Below are positions 1-8,564 of a DNA stretch of 64,000 bases, piece after piece; the stretch's first letter is position 1, and the number at the start of each line of letters is the position of its first letter. The stretch is taken from positions 85,565 through 149,564 of the forward strand of contig NZ_JNFA01000001.1 of NCBI RefSeq assembly GCF_000766865.1. The letters run 5' to 3'. Source of the stretch: Listeria booriae (GTDB lineage Bacteria; Bacillota; Bacilli; Lactobacillales; Listeriaceae). The notes below the pieces were generated by a model, which had not been told where the DNA came from, searched no databases, and was given only the letters and a program-made list of their open reading frames with translations. Made by a program: the position numbers and the translations under genes.

Positions 1-76
1 TTTTCATTTTTACACAATGACAAAAACTAGCCTATTTTACAACAAAAATATGCTTATAACTTTCACGTCAACCATC

Positions 77-82
77 TATAAT
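77..82 (+). promoter_or_regulatory. Candidate -10 element for the amidohydrolase pair
   Basis: A consensus TATAAT lies about 45 bases before the start of the first amidohydrolase gene. The -35 region at 17-base spacing (TTATAA, 54-59) is weak, so only the -10 element is convincing. Confidence 0.45.
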
Positions 83-125
83 GGCATCGAGGGAACAAAT
101 ATTTTTATTTTGGAGGAGGGGCATA

Positions 126-1313
126 ATGAGACAACAATTAATGGCGAAATTAGAAGCAAAACAGGACAGAATCATTGAAATTAGACGGTACTTACATGCA
201 CATCCCGAGTTATCATTTCAAGAGGAGAACACGGCGCGATACATTGCCGATTTCTATGAAGGAAAAGATTGTGACGTAAAAACAAATATTGGTGGGCATG
301 GCGTCGTTGTAACGATTGATAGTGGCAAACCTGGACGGACGCTTGCGATTCGGGCGGATTTTGACGCGCTGCCAATTACGGAGGAAACAGGCCTTCCTTT
401 TGCCTCGGAAAATCCTGGCGTGATGCATGCGTGTGGGCATGACGGGCATACGGCTTACATGCTAATTCTCGCGGAAACGTTAATCGAAATGAAAGAGCAG
501 CTTACTGGCAAAATTGTCGTCTTGCATCAGCCTGCCGAAGAAACACCGCCGGGTGGTGCGATTGCGATGATTCGTGATGGTTGCTTGGACGGCGTGGATC
601 ATGTGCTCGGTATTCATGTCATGTCAACGATGCCAACTGGTGAAGTCGCATATCGTGAAGGGGCTATTCAAACGGGACGCGCCGCTTTTAAAGTGAAAAT
701 TGCTGGACGTGGCGGTCACGGTTCTTCGCCGCACATGGCAAATGACGCGATTGTTGCCGCTAGCGAATTCGTACTTGCCGTTCAAACTATTATTAGTCGC
801 CGTCTGAATCCGTTTGACGTTGGCTCGATTACGATTGGTTCTTTTGACGGGAAAGGTAGTTTTAACGTGATTAAAGATGCGGTGGAACTTGAGGGCGACG
901 TGCGAGCAATGACGGAAGAAACGCGCGTGTTGATTGAGAAGGAATTCCGCCGAATTTTGGATGGGCTAGCGAAGATGTTCGGTATTACGTACGATTTGGA
1001 TTACAAAAACGATTATCCGGTACTTATGAATGATGAGAACTTAACGGCTTTTGTGGCTTCGTCGTTGCAAGATGCGAACATTCCTGAAATTACAACGATT
1101 GTGCGCTGTGAGCCGCAGCCCCCTTCTGAAGATTTTGCGTATTATGCGAAGGAACGGCCTAGCTCTTTCTTTTATGTCGGCGCAATGCCTGCGAATGGGG
1201 TTTGTTATCCGCACCATCATCCGAAATTTGATATTAACGAAGCGTCCTTACTAATTGCCGCAAAAGCGATGGGAACATTGGTGGCCGATTATGGGGATTA
1301 TAAGGAGGAATAA
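126..1313 (+). CDS. M20 family metallo-amidohydrolase, first copy
   Basis: Predicted cytosolic M20D amidohydrolase or aminoacylase of 395 residues, the family that removes N-acyl or other amide groups from amino acids with a two-metal centre. The metal-ligand motif HACGHDGH is at residues 101-108, the catalytic Glu pair at 138-139 and a further ligand His at about 163; a C-terminal HHH lies near residue 367. The start at 126 is chosen because GGAGGAGGGG sits just before it and because it gives the same N-terminus as the next gene. A longer frame from 81 has no ribosome site. The gene ends 3 bases before its paralogue, so the two form an operon. The true substrate cannot be read from sequence. 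Confidence 0.9.
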   Translation: MRQQLMAKLEAKQDRIIEIRRYLHAHPELSFQEENTARYIADFYEGKDCDVKTNIGGHGVVVTIDSGKPGRTLAIRADFDALPITEETGLPFASENPGVMHACGHDGHTAYMLILAETLIEMKEQLTGKIVVLHQPAEETPPGGAIAMIRDGCLDGVDHVLGIHVMSTMPTGEVAYREGAIQTGRAAFKVKIAGRGGHGSSPHMANDAIVAASEFVLAVQTIISRRLNPFDVGSITIGSFDGKGSFNVIKDAVELEGDVRAMTEETRVLIEKEFRRILDGLAKMFGITYDLDYKNDYPVLMNDENLTAFVASSLQDANIPEITTIVRCEPQPPSEDFAYYAKERPSSFFYVGAMPANGVCYPHHHPKFDINEASLLIAAKAMGTLVADYGDYKEE

Positions 1314-1316
1314 ACG

Positions 1317-2507
1317 ATGTTACGTGAAAAATTAATGGCCATGATTGATGCTCGAACCGATGAAATGATTGCAATTAGGCGCCATCTTCATGCGCATCCA
1401 GAGCTGTCTTTTCATGAAGAAGAAACAGCGAACTATATCGCTCAATTTTATGAAGGTAAAAATGTGACGCTGGAACGCAATGTTGGGAATGGTTACGGGA
1501 TTATCGTGACGATTTCGGGCGCCAAACCGGGGAAAACATTGGCTTTGCGTGCTGATTTTGACGCTTTGCCAATTACGGAAGAAACGGGACTTCCCTTTGC
1601 TTCGGAGAATCCTGGTGTGATGCATGCTTGCGGGCATGACGCGCATACTGCCTACTTGCTCATTCTTGCGGATTGCTTGATTCAATTGCAAGAAGAACTC
1701 GCCGGCACGATCAAAATTATTCACCAACACGCCGAAGAAACACCACCTGGTGGCGCGAAGGGAATGGTGGAATCGGGACGGTTAGATGATGTCGATGCGA
1801 TTTACGGGATTCATGTGTTTCCGTTTTTTGATGCTGGAAATATTGCGTATCGCAGCGGTTTTTCGATGGCTGGACGGACGTATTTCAAACTCGGTATTCA
1901 AGGAACGGGAGGTCATGGTTCTTCACCACATATGGCAAATGACGCGATTGTTGCTGCTGCTTATTTTGTTAATGCGATTCAAACAATTGTCAGTCGCCGT
2001 TTAAATCCTTTTGATACTGGCGTTGTGACGGTCGGTTCTTTTGATGGAAAAGGCAGTTTTAACGTCATTAAGGATTATGTTGAGCTTGAAGGCGATGTCC
2101 GCTATATGACGAAGGAAACGCAAGCGCTGATTGATACGGAGTTGCACCGCATTGTTGCTGGACTTGAAGCGATGTTTGGCATTAAAGCCACATTCACTTA
2201 CACCGCTGACTATCCGCCACTTTATAATGATCCGCAAGCAACAGAAAACGCTGTTCACTACTTACAAAAAGGTGTCGGCGACTATTTGCAAAGCGTTACC
2301 GAAGCCGATATGGTTTCAGGCTCCGAAGATTTTGCTTACTATCTTGAAAAAATACCTGGTGCCTTCCTCTACGTTGGCGCAAGGCCAAAAGGCGTGGAAA
2401 ACGCGTACTTCAACCACCACCCAAAATTCGATATTGACGAAGACGCGCTTCCAGTTGCCGCAAAAGCTGTAGCTGATATTGTTTTAGGTTTTTACGATTT
2501 AGAATAG
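1317..2507 (+). CDS. M20 family metallo-amidohydrolase, second copy
   Basis: A 396-residue paralogue of the gene before it, alignable end to end with few length differences, so the pair arose by tandem duplication. The metal and catalytic residues are kept: HACGHDAH at 103-110, Glu pair at 140-141, His at 166. Its Shine-Dalgarno sequence AAGGAGG is embedded in the last codons of the first copy, which suggests translational coupling. Differences lie mainly in the dimerisation (lid) domain and the C-terminal third, so the two enzymes may differ in substrate. Similar Bacillus proteins (YhaA type) are called N-acyl-amino-acid hydrolases; that label is family-level only. Confidence 0.9.
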   Translation: MLREKLMAMIDARTDEMIAIRRHLHAHPELSFHEEETANYIAQFYEGKNVTLERNVGNGYGIIVTISGAKPGKTLALRADFDALPITEETGLPFASENPGVMHACGHDAHTAYLLILADCLIQLQEELAGTIKIIHQHAEETPPGGAKGMVESGRLDDVDAIYGIHVFPFFDAGNIAYRSGFSMAGRTYFKLGIQGTGGHGSSPHMANDAIVAAAYFVNAIQTIVSRRLNPFDTGVVTVGSFDGKGSFNVIKDYVELEGDVRYMTKETQALIDTELHRIVAGLEAMFGIKATFTYTADYPPLYNDPQATENAVHYLQKGVGDYLQSVTEADMVSGSEDFAYYLEKIPGAFLYVGARPKGVENAYFNHHPKFDIDEDALPVAAKAVADIVLGFYDLE

Positions 2508-2559
2508 AAAAAAGGAAGGCCCATTCATGATACGAGTCATGCGTGGGCCTTCCTTTTTT
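2508..2559. terminator. Bidirectional terminator
   Basis: Inverted repeat GGAAGGCCCA / TGGGCCTTCC with an inner CATGA/TCATG stem, flanked by six A and seven T residues. It serves the amidohydrolase pair on the plus strand and the Bax-inhibitor-like gene on the minus strand. Confidence 0.9.
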
Positions 2560-3227
2560 TAGTTTCGTCCTGCAAACAAGCGTAGCAAGAACAAGAACAA
2601 GTTTAGAAAATCTAAATATAAGCTCATCGCTAACAATGGTACGTCCTGCATTGTCACGTCGCGCTTCATAATTTGGTTAAAGTCAAACAGGATGTAAAGG
2701 GAGAACAATAACGTCCCCGCTCCTGCGAAAATGGTTGACATCAGCGAGCTTAGCGGGAAGAAAATCGAAATCAACGAAATGACTACGACAATCAGTAATG
2801 CCGCGAATAAGCCTTTTGCCATAAACGATAAGTCGGTCTTCATTTTAGCTCCGACAAAACCAAGTACAGTAAATGTTACCGTCGCCGTAGCAAACGCCAT
2901 TAAAACAGCATTCCCTGCTCCAGCGTTTAAGTAATATTGTAATGTTGGCGCTAATACAAGCCCCGTTACGAACGCAAAAGCAAGCAATAAACCGTAACCG
3001 ATTTTGGAAGCACTCTTGCTGCGTCTTACGAAAATCATCGCGATTAATAACGCAAATTCCAAAACGACGAGCGGAATATAAAATGCGAATGGAATTTCAC
3101 GACCAATCACTGTTCCAACTGTTGCCATTACTAGAGAAATAACAAACCAGTTAAGCACTTTTTGCATAATTTCGGCTTTTGTAGCGCCAGCCGTAGCGTG
3201 TTCTGCACTTCTGTATGTTTCATTCAT
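2559..3227 (-). CDS. Bax inhibitor-1 (BI-1/YetJ) family membrane protein
   Basis: A 222-residue integral membrane protein with about seven hydrophobic segments from residue 25 to the C-terminus and the family's C-terminal signature DVPLLAMSLYLDFLNLFL. The B. subtilis member YetJ is a pH-sensitive calcium leak channel whose gate uses two aspartates; acidic residues are present in the last two segments here. The N-terminus (about 22 residues) is polar. Length is normal for bacterial members. It is monocistronic with its own promoter at 3267-3295. Channel function is inferred from family. Confidence 0.9.
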   Translation of the reverse strand: MNETYRSAEHATAGATKAEIMQKVLNWFVISLVMATVGTVIGREIPFAFYIPLVVLEFALLIAMIFVRRSKSASKIGYGLLLAFAFVTGLVLAPTLQYYLNAGAGNAVLMAFATATVTFTVLGFVGAKMKTDLSFMAKGLFAALLIVVVISLISIFFPLSSLMSTIFAGAGTLLFSLYILFDFNQIMKRDVTMQDVPLLAMSLYLDFLNLFLFLLRLFAGRN

Positions 3228-3266
3228 TTTGTTTTACTTCACTCCAATCTACTATTTATACGTACT

Positions 3267-3295
3267 AGTATACCATTTCCCAAAATGTTTGAAAA
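3267..3295 (-). promoter_or_regulatory. Promoter of the Bax inhibitor-like gene
   Basis: On the minus strand, TTTTCA, 17 bases, then TATACT with an extended TGG before the -10. It begins only three bases after the cas6 stop, and no terminator lies between, so cas6 transcripts may read through. Confidence 0.5.
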
Positions 3296-3297
3296 TA

Positions 3298-4020
3298 CTA
3301 GATTACTTCGATCATACCAAAACCCATGCCACGCATCGAGCCAATGCCGCCTTGCACGAAATGGTTAAGTAAATATGGCTGGCCAATCATTTCGAATTTG
3401 CCAAGCGAACAAGCTACGTGAAGATTATAACAAATTACCACAGTTTTCTTAATAGCCACTTTTTTAAATTGAAGTGCTTCTATGTCTGCTTTGACATATT
3501 CACCGAACTTATCGCGTAACTGAAAATATAAATTTCGTTTTAGAACGCGCTCAAAAGCCTCTTCTTCCCACCAATAAAACCAGTCCTTCTTTGTTTCTTT
3601 ATTATGGTCCCGACATACGATTGGTGACAATGTTTTAAAGGCAATGCGTTCGGAGACAATCGATTCTTCCTGCACGATTTGAATCGTCTGCACACGAATT
3701 TTATTCATCTCTGAAAACGGCAACTGCTTCCCCTTAACGTTCATCAAAGCATTGTAATAATTAATACCTAGTTCGGCATCCGCTGTCGCAAAATTAATCA
3801 CGATTTCATTTTGCGCCAATTTGATAATTCCCCCATTAAAAATTGGTTTTGGAAGATAGACAGAAAATGTAAAGTTTTTTTGTTTGTTCCCGCTATACAT
3901 CTCTTTATATTTCGCTTCATTCGCCCTGGAGAGCCCCGCTTTCATCACACTCACGACTTTGCGTCTGTAGTCAGCAGGGATTTTATTAGACGACAGCTCA
4001 CAACTGATTTTTAGTCTCAT
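3298..4020 (-). CDS. cas6: Stand-alone CRISPR endoribonuclease Cas6 (type I-B like)
   Basis: Predicted 240-residue Cas6, the RAMP nuclease that cuts CRISPR precursor RNA inside each repeat. Recognition rests on the N-terminal MRLKI strand, the FTFSVYLPKP segment (50-59), SPIVCRDH (132-139) and the C-terminal glycine-rich loop GGIGSMRGMGFG (224-235) followed by MIEV. These match type I-B Cas6 proteins such as those of Listeria and clostridia. The start at 4020 follows AGGAGGAGTGGG; an upstream in-frame codon at 4047 has no ribosome site. No other cas gene and no repeat array is present in the window. Archaeal Cas6b enzymes use a histidine near residue 40; none is found there, although H139, H201 and H220 are available. 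Length is complete and the frame intact, so it looks functional. Confidence 0.87.
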   Translation of the reverse strand: MRLKISCELSSNKIPADYRRKVVSVMKAGLSRANEAKYKEMYSGNKQKNFTFSVYLPKPIFNGGIIKLAQNEIVINFATADAELGINYYNALMNVKGKQLPFSEMNKIRVQTIQIVQEESIVSERIAFKTLSPIVCRDHNKETKKDWFYWWEEEAFERVLKRNLYFQLRDKFGEYVKADIEALQFKKVAIKKTVVICYNLHVACSLGKFEMIGQPYLLNHFVQGGIGSMRGMGFGMIEVI

Positions 4021-4055
4021 CCCACTCCTCCTCTTGATTGTTTCCACCCAATACT

Positions 4056-4085
4056 AATATATCACCATTTGGCATATACATCCAA
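4056..4085 (-). promoter_or_regulatory. Promoter of cas6
   Basis: Minus-strand TTGGAT, 18-base spacer, TATATT, ending about 36 bases before the cas6 start codon. It indicates that this orphan gene has its own transcription signal, divergent from treR. Confidence 0.55.
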
Positions 4086-4121
4086 TGAAAACCATCCCTT
4101 TCTTTATTCCTTTTTCTTTAG

Positions 4122-4151
4122 TACAATGTAGGTGATAAAGCTGTTTAAACA
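4122..4151 (+). promoter_or_regulatory. treR -10 element with overlapping TreR operator
   Basis: TACAAT at 4122-4127 is followed by the palindrome TGTTTAAACA at 4142-4151, the same core as the two boxes upstream of treP. Its position downstream of the -10 element fits autorepression of treR. Confidence 0.65.
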
Positions 4152-4177
4152 AGTCAGCAAAATTGGAGGGAAAGACC

Positions 4178-4897
4178 TTGGGGAAAGCTGTTTATCAAGC
4201 AATTTACGCCGATTTAAAGAAAGATATTGACGAAGGTCGCTACTCCTTCAAAGAGATGTTGCCAACCGAACACATGCTGGTGCAACGTTTTGACTGTAGC
4301 CGCAACACCGTTCGCCGTGCTATTTCGGAACTCGTGAAAGATGGGTACGTTCAGAGCGTCCGCGGCAAAGGCGTCATGGTCATTCACCAACACGAGTCAA
4401 TCGAATTCATGTTTGGCGGCGTTGAAAGTATGAAAGAATCGCTAAATCGTAATCATAAAAACTTCCATACTAAAGTGGTTCATTTTGAACAAATAACGGT
4501 TGATAAAAACTTAGCAAAAAAAACAATGTTACCCGAGGGTACAGATGTTTACTATATTAAGCGACTACGACTAGTGGAAGATGAGGCGTTGATTCTCGAT
4601 GTGAACTATTTTGATGCTGCGATTGTTCGTGATCTAACACCCGAAAAAGCCGCCGAATCTATTTACGAATATATTGAAGAAGAACTTCACGTCAAAATCG
4701 TGACATCTAAACGCTACATCGTCGTTGAAAAAGCACTCACGGATGACAAAAAGTATATGGATCTAAACGGTTTCGATTGCCTGGCTGTCGTTAAAAACTA
4801 CGCGTATGACGCAGATGGGACAATGTTTGAATACACCGAATCACGCCATCGCCCGGATCGTTTTGTCTTCTTTGACTCTGCGCAACGATTAAAATAA
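4178..4897 (+). CDS. treR: Trehalose operon repressor TreR (GntR family, UTRA domain)
   Basis: A 239-residue transcription regulator. Residues 5-70 form a GntR winged helix (LPTEHMLVQRFDCSRNTVRRAISELVKDG type helix-turn-helix) and 90-235 a UTRA effector domain. In Bacillus and Listeria TreR senses trehalose-6-phosphate and releases the tre promoter. A TTG at 4178 is chosen as start because GGAGGG at 4165-4170 lies seven bases before it; another TTG at 4163 sits inside that ribosome site. Operators with the core TGTTTAAACA occur at its own promoter and at treP. Unusually, 4.5 kb with a two-component system and an ABC exporter separate it from treP-treA. Confidence 0.88.
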   Translation: MGKAVYQAIYADLKKDIDEGRYSFKEMLPTEHMLVQRFDCSRNTVRRAISELVKDGYVQSVRGKGVMVIHQHESIEFMFGGVESMKESLNRNHKNFHTKVVHFEQITVDKNLAKKTMLPEGTDVYYIKRLRLVEDEALILDVNYFDAAIVRDLTPEKAAESIYEYIEEELHVKIVTSKRYIVVEKALTDDKKYMDLNGFDCLAVVKNYAYDADGTMFEYTESRHRPDRFVFFDSAQRLK

Positions 4898-4905
4898 GCC
4901 AGCTC

Positions 4906-4935
4906 CACCTAAACTCCACCTTCGCACGTTATAAT
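4906..4935 (+). promoter_or_regulatory. Response-regulator box and promoter of the two-component operon
   Basis: CACCTAAACTCCA at 4906-4918 (part of two CTCCACCT direct repeats 11 bases apart) lies 12 bases before TATAAT at 4930-4935. The -35 position has no good hexamer, as expected for an activated promoter. A near-identical box with the same spacing precedes the ABC permease gene at 7059. Confidence 0.65.
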
Positions 4936-4957
4936 AAGGGCAAATAAGGAGGTTATT

Positions 4958-5620
4958 ATGAAACACATACTCGTTGTAGAAGACGATGCCAATATCCGCG
5001 ATGTTACGTGTGCTTTTTTAGTCGATGAAGGCTATCAAGTAACCACATCAGAAAACGGTATGGAGGCATTTGGCTTTTTTGAAAATCAAACATTTGATCT
5101 AATTATTATGGACATTATGATGCCAAAAATGGACGGCTATACATTATGTGAGCTCATCCGAACGAAATCCGATACGCCTATTTTGATGTTAACAGCGCTC
5201 GGCGAAGAAGACTCTGAATTAAAAGGCTTCGAACTCGGCGCTGATGATTATATTCAAAAGCCCTTTTCCTATAAAGTGCTCATAAAACGTGTGGAGGCCT
5301 TGCTTCGTCGTGTACCAGCTAAACAGGAAAGCCCTCATCTATTGCAAGTTGGCGATATCGCGCTGAACACCGACACTTTCCAAGTAACCGCGCGCGATTT
5401 CCCTGTAGAACTAACCCGCAAAGAATTCGATATTTTGCGACTATTAATGCAAAATCCAGGTCGCGTTTTCACACGTGAAATGTTGCTAGAACAAGCCTGG
5501 GACTACGAATACATTGTCGACACCAAAATCATCAACACGCATATCAAAAACCTACGCAAAAAACTGGCGACCGACAAAATCCAAACAGTAAGGGGTGCTG
5601 GCTATAAAATGGATTACTAA
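4958..5620 (+). CDS. OmpR/PhoB family response regulator
   Basis: A 220-residue DNA-binding response regulator. The receiver domain (2-118) has the acidic pair E8/D9-D10, phosphoacceptor D52, T79 and K101. A winged-helix output domain spans about 130-218 and ends in the usual RGAGYKMDY. It is followed with a 26-base overlap by its sensor kinase. Winged-helix regulators of this group bind direct repeats about 10-11 bases apart, and such repeats are seen in front of this gene and of the downstream ABC exporter. The signal is unknown. Confidence 0.92.
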   Translation: MKHILVVEDDANIRDVTCAFLVDEGYQVTTSENGMEAFGFFENQTFDLIIMDIMMPKMDGYTLCELIRTKSDTPILMLTALGEEDSELKGFELGADDYIQKPFSYKVLIKRVEALLRRVPAKQESPHLLQVGDIALNTDTFQVTARDFPVELTRKEFDILRLLMQNPGRVFTREMLLEQAWDYEYIVDTKIINTHIKNLRKKLATDKIQTVRGAGYKMDY

Positions 5621-7034
5621 AATACGCGCCAAAATCAGTGCGAAGATTTTCTTCATCACATTAGCCCTACTACTCGTCTTCACAGCACTAATTTACGCGA
5701 TGCTACTCCTATTCCTACCGAATTTTTACTATGATTATAAAAAGCAAAAACTAGAAGATGGGGCAAACCAAGTCGTTGAAGCATCGAAAAGCAATTCGCT
5801 CGAAGATGTTCAAGCTGCCATGGACAAGTTCGCAGATAACAATAATATTTCACCATTTTTATTAAATAGCGCGGATCAAATTGTTTACATTCCGTATGTG
5901 ATGCTACAGAGCGGTACTAATACCTTTACAACTACTGCCCCTGCTTCTCCGCTTGCTGTCTCCACACCAGAAACAGACGAAAGTACAAGCGTCCAGAAGA
6001 GCTTGAAGATTAATGGTGTCCCTTTTACCATGCAATACTTTATTAATATTCAGCCACTTACTGATATTTCCGCGGTATTATTACTTTTTGCACCTTATTT
6101 TCTGCTTTTTGTCGTCATTCTTAGTTTTATTTCCGCTTATTTCTTCTCCAGAAGGACGGTTAAGCCGTTACTTCGCATGAATATGGTGGCAAATAAAATG
6201 GCGCAACTTGATTTTTCCGAGGAGCTGCCGGTGAAGTCGACAGATGAAATTGGTCAATTGTCGCATCATCTCAATGAAATGGCGCGCGAGTTAGAAGGCA
6301 CGCTCATCGATTTGCAAAAAGTGAATACGCAATTAGAAGCTGAAATCGCGAAAGAACGAGCGCAGGAAGAAACGCGTAAACAGTTTATCACAGCGGTTTC
6401 CCACGAACTCAAATCGCCCATCGCATCCGTTATGGGGCAGTTGGAAGCTATGATTCACCGCGTCGGTCCCTATAAAGATCGTGATACCTATTTAAAACGC
6501 TCCTATGAAACGATGGAACAAATGTCGGCACTCGTCCAAGATATGCTTGAAATTTCGCGTATTGATAGTCATGATTTTGAACGTAGCAAAACAACATTTG
6601 ACCTCAGCGCCTTCCTGAGCGAATCTGTAGCGCAAGAACAATGGCATCCGGATGCTTCAAAGCGGCGTATTATCAATGAAATAACGCCAAATATAACGAT
6701 CTATAACAACCAACCTCTCGTTGAAAAAGCAATTTCCAATGTCATTCATAACGCCTTTCAATATTCCCAAAACGACGACACCATTGCCATTTCCTTAAAT
6801 GAATCCGCAACTGGATGGCATTTTTCGATTTATAATGATGCGCCAGCAATCCCGACAGAAGAATTGGACAAGCTTTTTGACGCGTTTTACCGACTAGAGA
6901 AATCAGGCAATAAAGAGACTGGCGGCAGCGGCATTGGCCTATTCATCACCGCTACATTCCTCGAGAAGTCCTCCCTCTCCTACAAACTTGAAAATACCAA
7001 GCAAGGCGTTGCATTTCATATTTGGCAAAATTAA
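5595..7034 (+). CDS. Membrane sensor histidine kinase
   Basis: A 479-residue HPK. Two membrane segments (about 17-42 and 158-184) bracket a roughly 115-residue extracytoplasmic domain rich in Ser/Thr; a HAMP domain (185-240), HisKA with phosphoacceptor H270 in AVSHELKSP, and a HATPase domain with the GGSGIGLFI box (about 446-454) follow. The start is uncertain: the only usual codon at the front is GTG 5595, but AAGGGG at 5590-5595 overlaps it, and the codons at good distance are ATA 5604 or ATT 5613. Coupling to the response regulator may compensate. It is cognate to the regulator by overlap. Confidence 0.9.
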   Translation: MLAIKWITKIRAKISAKIFFITLALLLVFTALIYAMLLLFLPNFYYDYKKQKLEDGANQVVEASKSNSLEDVQAAMDKFADNNNISPFLLNSADQIVYIPYVMLQSGTNTFTTTAPASPLAVSTPETDESTSVQKSLKINGVPFTMQYFINIQPLTDISAVLLLFAPYFLLFVVILSFISAYFFSRRTVKPLLRMNMVANKMAQLDFSEELPVKSTDEIGQLSHHLNEMARELEGTLIDLQKVNTQLEAEIAKERAQEETRKQFITAVSHELKSPIASVMGQLEAMIHRVGPYKDRDTYLKRSYETMEQMSALVQDMLEISRIDSHDFERSKTTFDLSAFLSESVAQEQWHPDASKRRIINEITPNITIYNNQPLVEKAISNVIHNAFQYSQNDDTIAISLNESATGWHFSIYNDAPAIPTEELDKLFDAFYRLEKSGNKETGGSGIGLFITATFLEKSSLSYKLENTKQGVAFHIWQN

Positions 7035-7058
7035 TCCATCAAAATTACATGTGAAGTA

Positions 7059-7088
7059 CACCTAATCTCCATTTTCTTTGTGTAAAGT
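7059..7088 (+). promoter_or_regulatory. Second response-regulator box and promoter of the ABC exporter
   Basis: CACCTAATCTCCA at 7059-7071 differs at one base from the box at 4906 and again stands 12 bases before a -10 element (TAAAGT, 7083-7088). The shared layout marks the ABC genes as a target of the adjacent response regulator. Confidence 0.6.
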
Positions 7089-7120
7089 TAGTTTTATCAA
7101 AGAATTTGGAGGTTTTTTAT

Positions 7121-8548
7121 ATGGATTTTATCAGAAGAGCATGCATCAGTATTTGGGCGAAGAAAGGGAAATCATTCCTGATGCTCATTTTATTATTCGT
7201 CCTGTGCAGTCTTGTCTTTGCAGGATTCGCCATTCAATCAGCAACACGAGCCAGCGAAGACATTGCAAGGAAGAAATTAGGTGGAGACGTAACTCTCACA
7301 CTCGACATGGACAAACTCATGAAAAAGATGGAAGAAAGCAACGGCAACTTGGGTGAAGTCCCTCCCCTAACCCTTAAAGATATCGAAAAAGTGAAGAATC
7401 TAAAAGCCGTTGCGGATTACCAATATATCGTAGACGCCTTCGCTGCAAAAGTAGATAAAAGCCCTGTCAAAAGCGACAAAAAAGAAGGCGACAATCAAGC
7501 AGGCGGTATGGCAATAGCTGGTGGCGGCGGCAGCGATGGCGAAGCAAAAATGCCCGACTTCGCAATGACAGGTACAAATAACACGAACAGCCTAGCAACG
7601 TTCAAAAATGGCAAAGAAAAAATCATTTCCGGTAAACCAATTACAAACAAAGACAAGGGCAATCTCGCTCTCATCGAAAAACGTTTCGCCGATCAAAACA
7701 AATTAAAAGTAGGCGACACTTTCCAACTAAAAGACTTAGAAACGAACAAATCACAGAAATTCACCGTCCATGGCATCTACGAAAATAAAGAAGTATCCGG
7801 TTCACAGCAATTCCCAGTCGATTTCATGGAGCCAGCAAACAAAATCTACACAACCGTAGACGGAGCAATGCCGTTCTCTCACAACGGTAGCTTAGCTTCT
7901 GCAAAATATAGCATGACCGATCCGAAGCTAATTGATTCTTTCAAAAAAGCAGCAGCCGATGTTAGTTCTGTTGACAAAGACTTTTATAAATGGGATGCAA
8001 ATGACGCGGCCTACAAAACAATGATGCAGCCCATTCAAAATGTCGCCTCCTTTGCCAATATTATCGTTATTATTACAGCACTTGCAGGTGGACTTATTTT
8101 AGCATTACTCGTACTGCTTTCCATTCGTGAACGCCGTTTTGAAATGGGAGTTTTACTATCCTTAGGTGAAAACAAAGCCAAGCTAATCGGACAATTTCTT
8201 GTCGAAGTGATTTTGATTGGGATGATTGCTTTTTCTGCAGCTTGTTTAACGAGCGAAGCTATTGGCCAAACCGTGACAAATCAAATGCTTAACAAAGAAG
8301 TGCAACAAGCAAAAGACGAAGAAGCAAATACACCGTCTGGTGGCATGCAAATGGCTACTGTTATAGGCGGCGAACAAGATGATAAACCAAAAGGTGAAGT
8401 GATCGACAAAGTAGACGTCCACATTTCCCAACAAGACATGGTAGAAGTCGGCGGAATTGGCTTACTTGTAGTCATTATCGCAACGCTCCTCCCTTGCCTC
8501 TTCATCATCAGACTACAACCAAAAATGATTTTATCTAAAAACGATTAA
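7121..8548 (+). CDS. FtsX-like (MacB type) ABC transporter permease
   Basis: A 475-residue permease: one N-terminal membrane helix (about 14-36), a large outside domain (about 40-305), then three helices (about 310-335, 355-385 and 445-468) of the FtsX fold. The outside domain carries a low-complexity GGGGS-type stretch and a second charged insertion before the last helix (KDEEANTPSGG). The start at 7121 has GGAGG eight bases before it. With the next gene it forms a type VII mechanotransmission-type exporter, a class that removes antimicrobial peptides or works on lipoproteins and the envelope. The cargo is unknown. It probably answers to the neighbouring two-component system. Confidence 0.87.
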   Translation: MDFIRRACISIWAKKGKSFLMLILLFVLCSLVFAGFAIQSATRASEDIARKKLGGDVTLTLDMDKLMKKMEESNGNLGEVPPLTLKDIEKVKNLKAVADYQYIVDAFAAKVDKSPVKSDKKEGDNQAGGMAIAGGGGSDGEAKMPDFAMTGTNNTNSLATFKNGKEKIISGKPITNKDKGNLALIEKRFADQNKLKVGDTFQLKDLETNKSQKFTVHGIYENKEVSGSQQFPVDFMEPANKIYTTVDGAMPFSHNGSLASAKYSMTDPKLIDSFKKAAADVSSVDKDFYKWDANDAAYKTMMQPIQNVASFANIIVIITALAGGLILALLVLLSIRERRFEMGVLLSLGENKAKLIGQFLVEVILIGMIAFSAACLTSEAIGQTVTNQMLNKEVQQAKDEEANTPSGGMQMATVIGGEQDDKPKGEVIDKVDVHISQQDMVEVGGIGLLVVIIATLLPCLFIIRLQPKMILSKND

Positions 8549-8564
8549 AGGACAGGTGACCCCT

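Noticed and set aside
3228..4177. CRISPR array near cas6
   Set aside because: The flanks on both sides were read for repeated 25-40 base units at regular spacing; none exist.
7078..7356. Alternative plus-strand frame over the start of the ABC permease
   Set aside because: The permease frame has GGAGG, a good start and membrane helix; the other frame spans the promoter and makes no domain.
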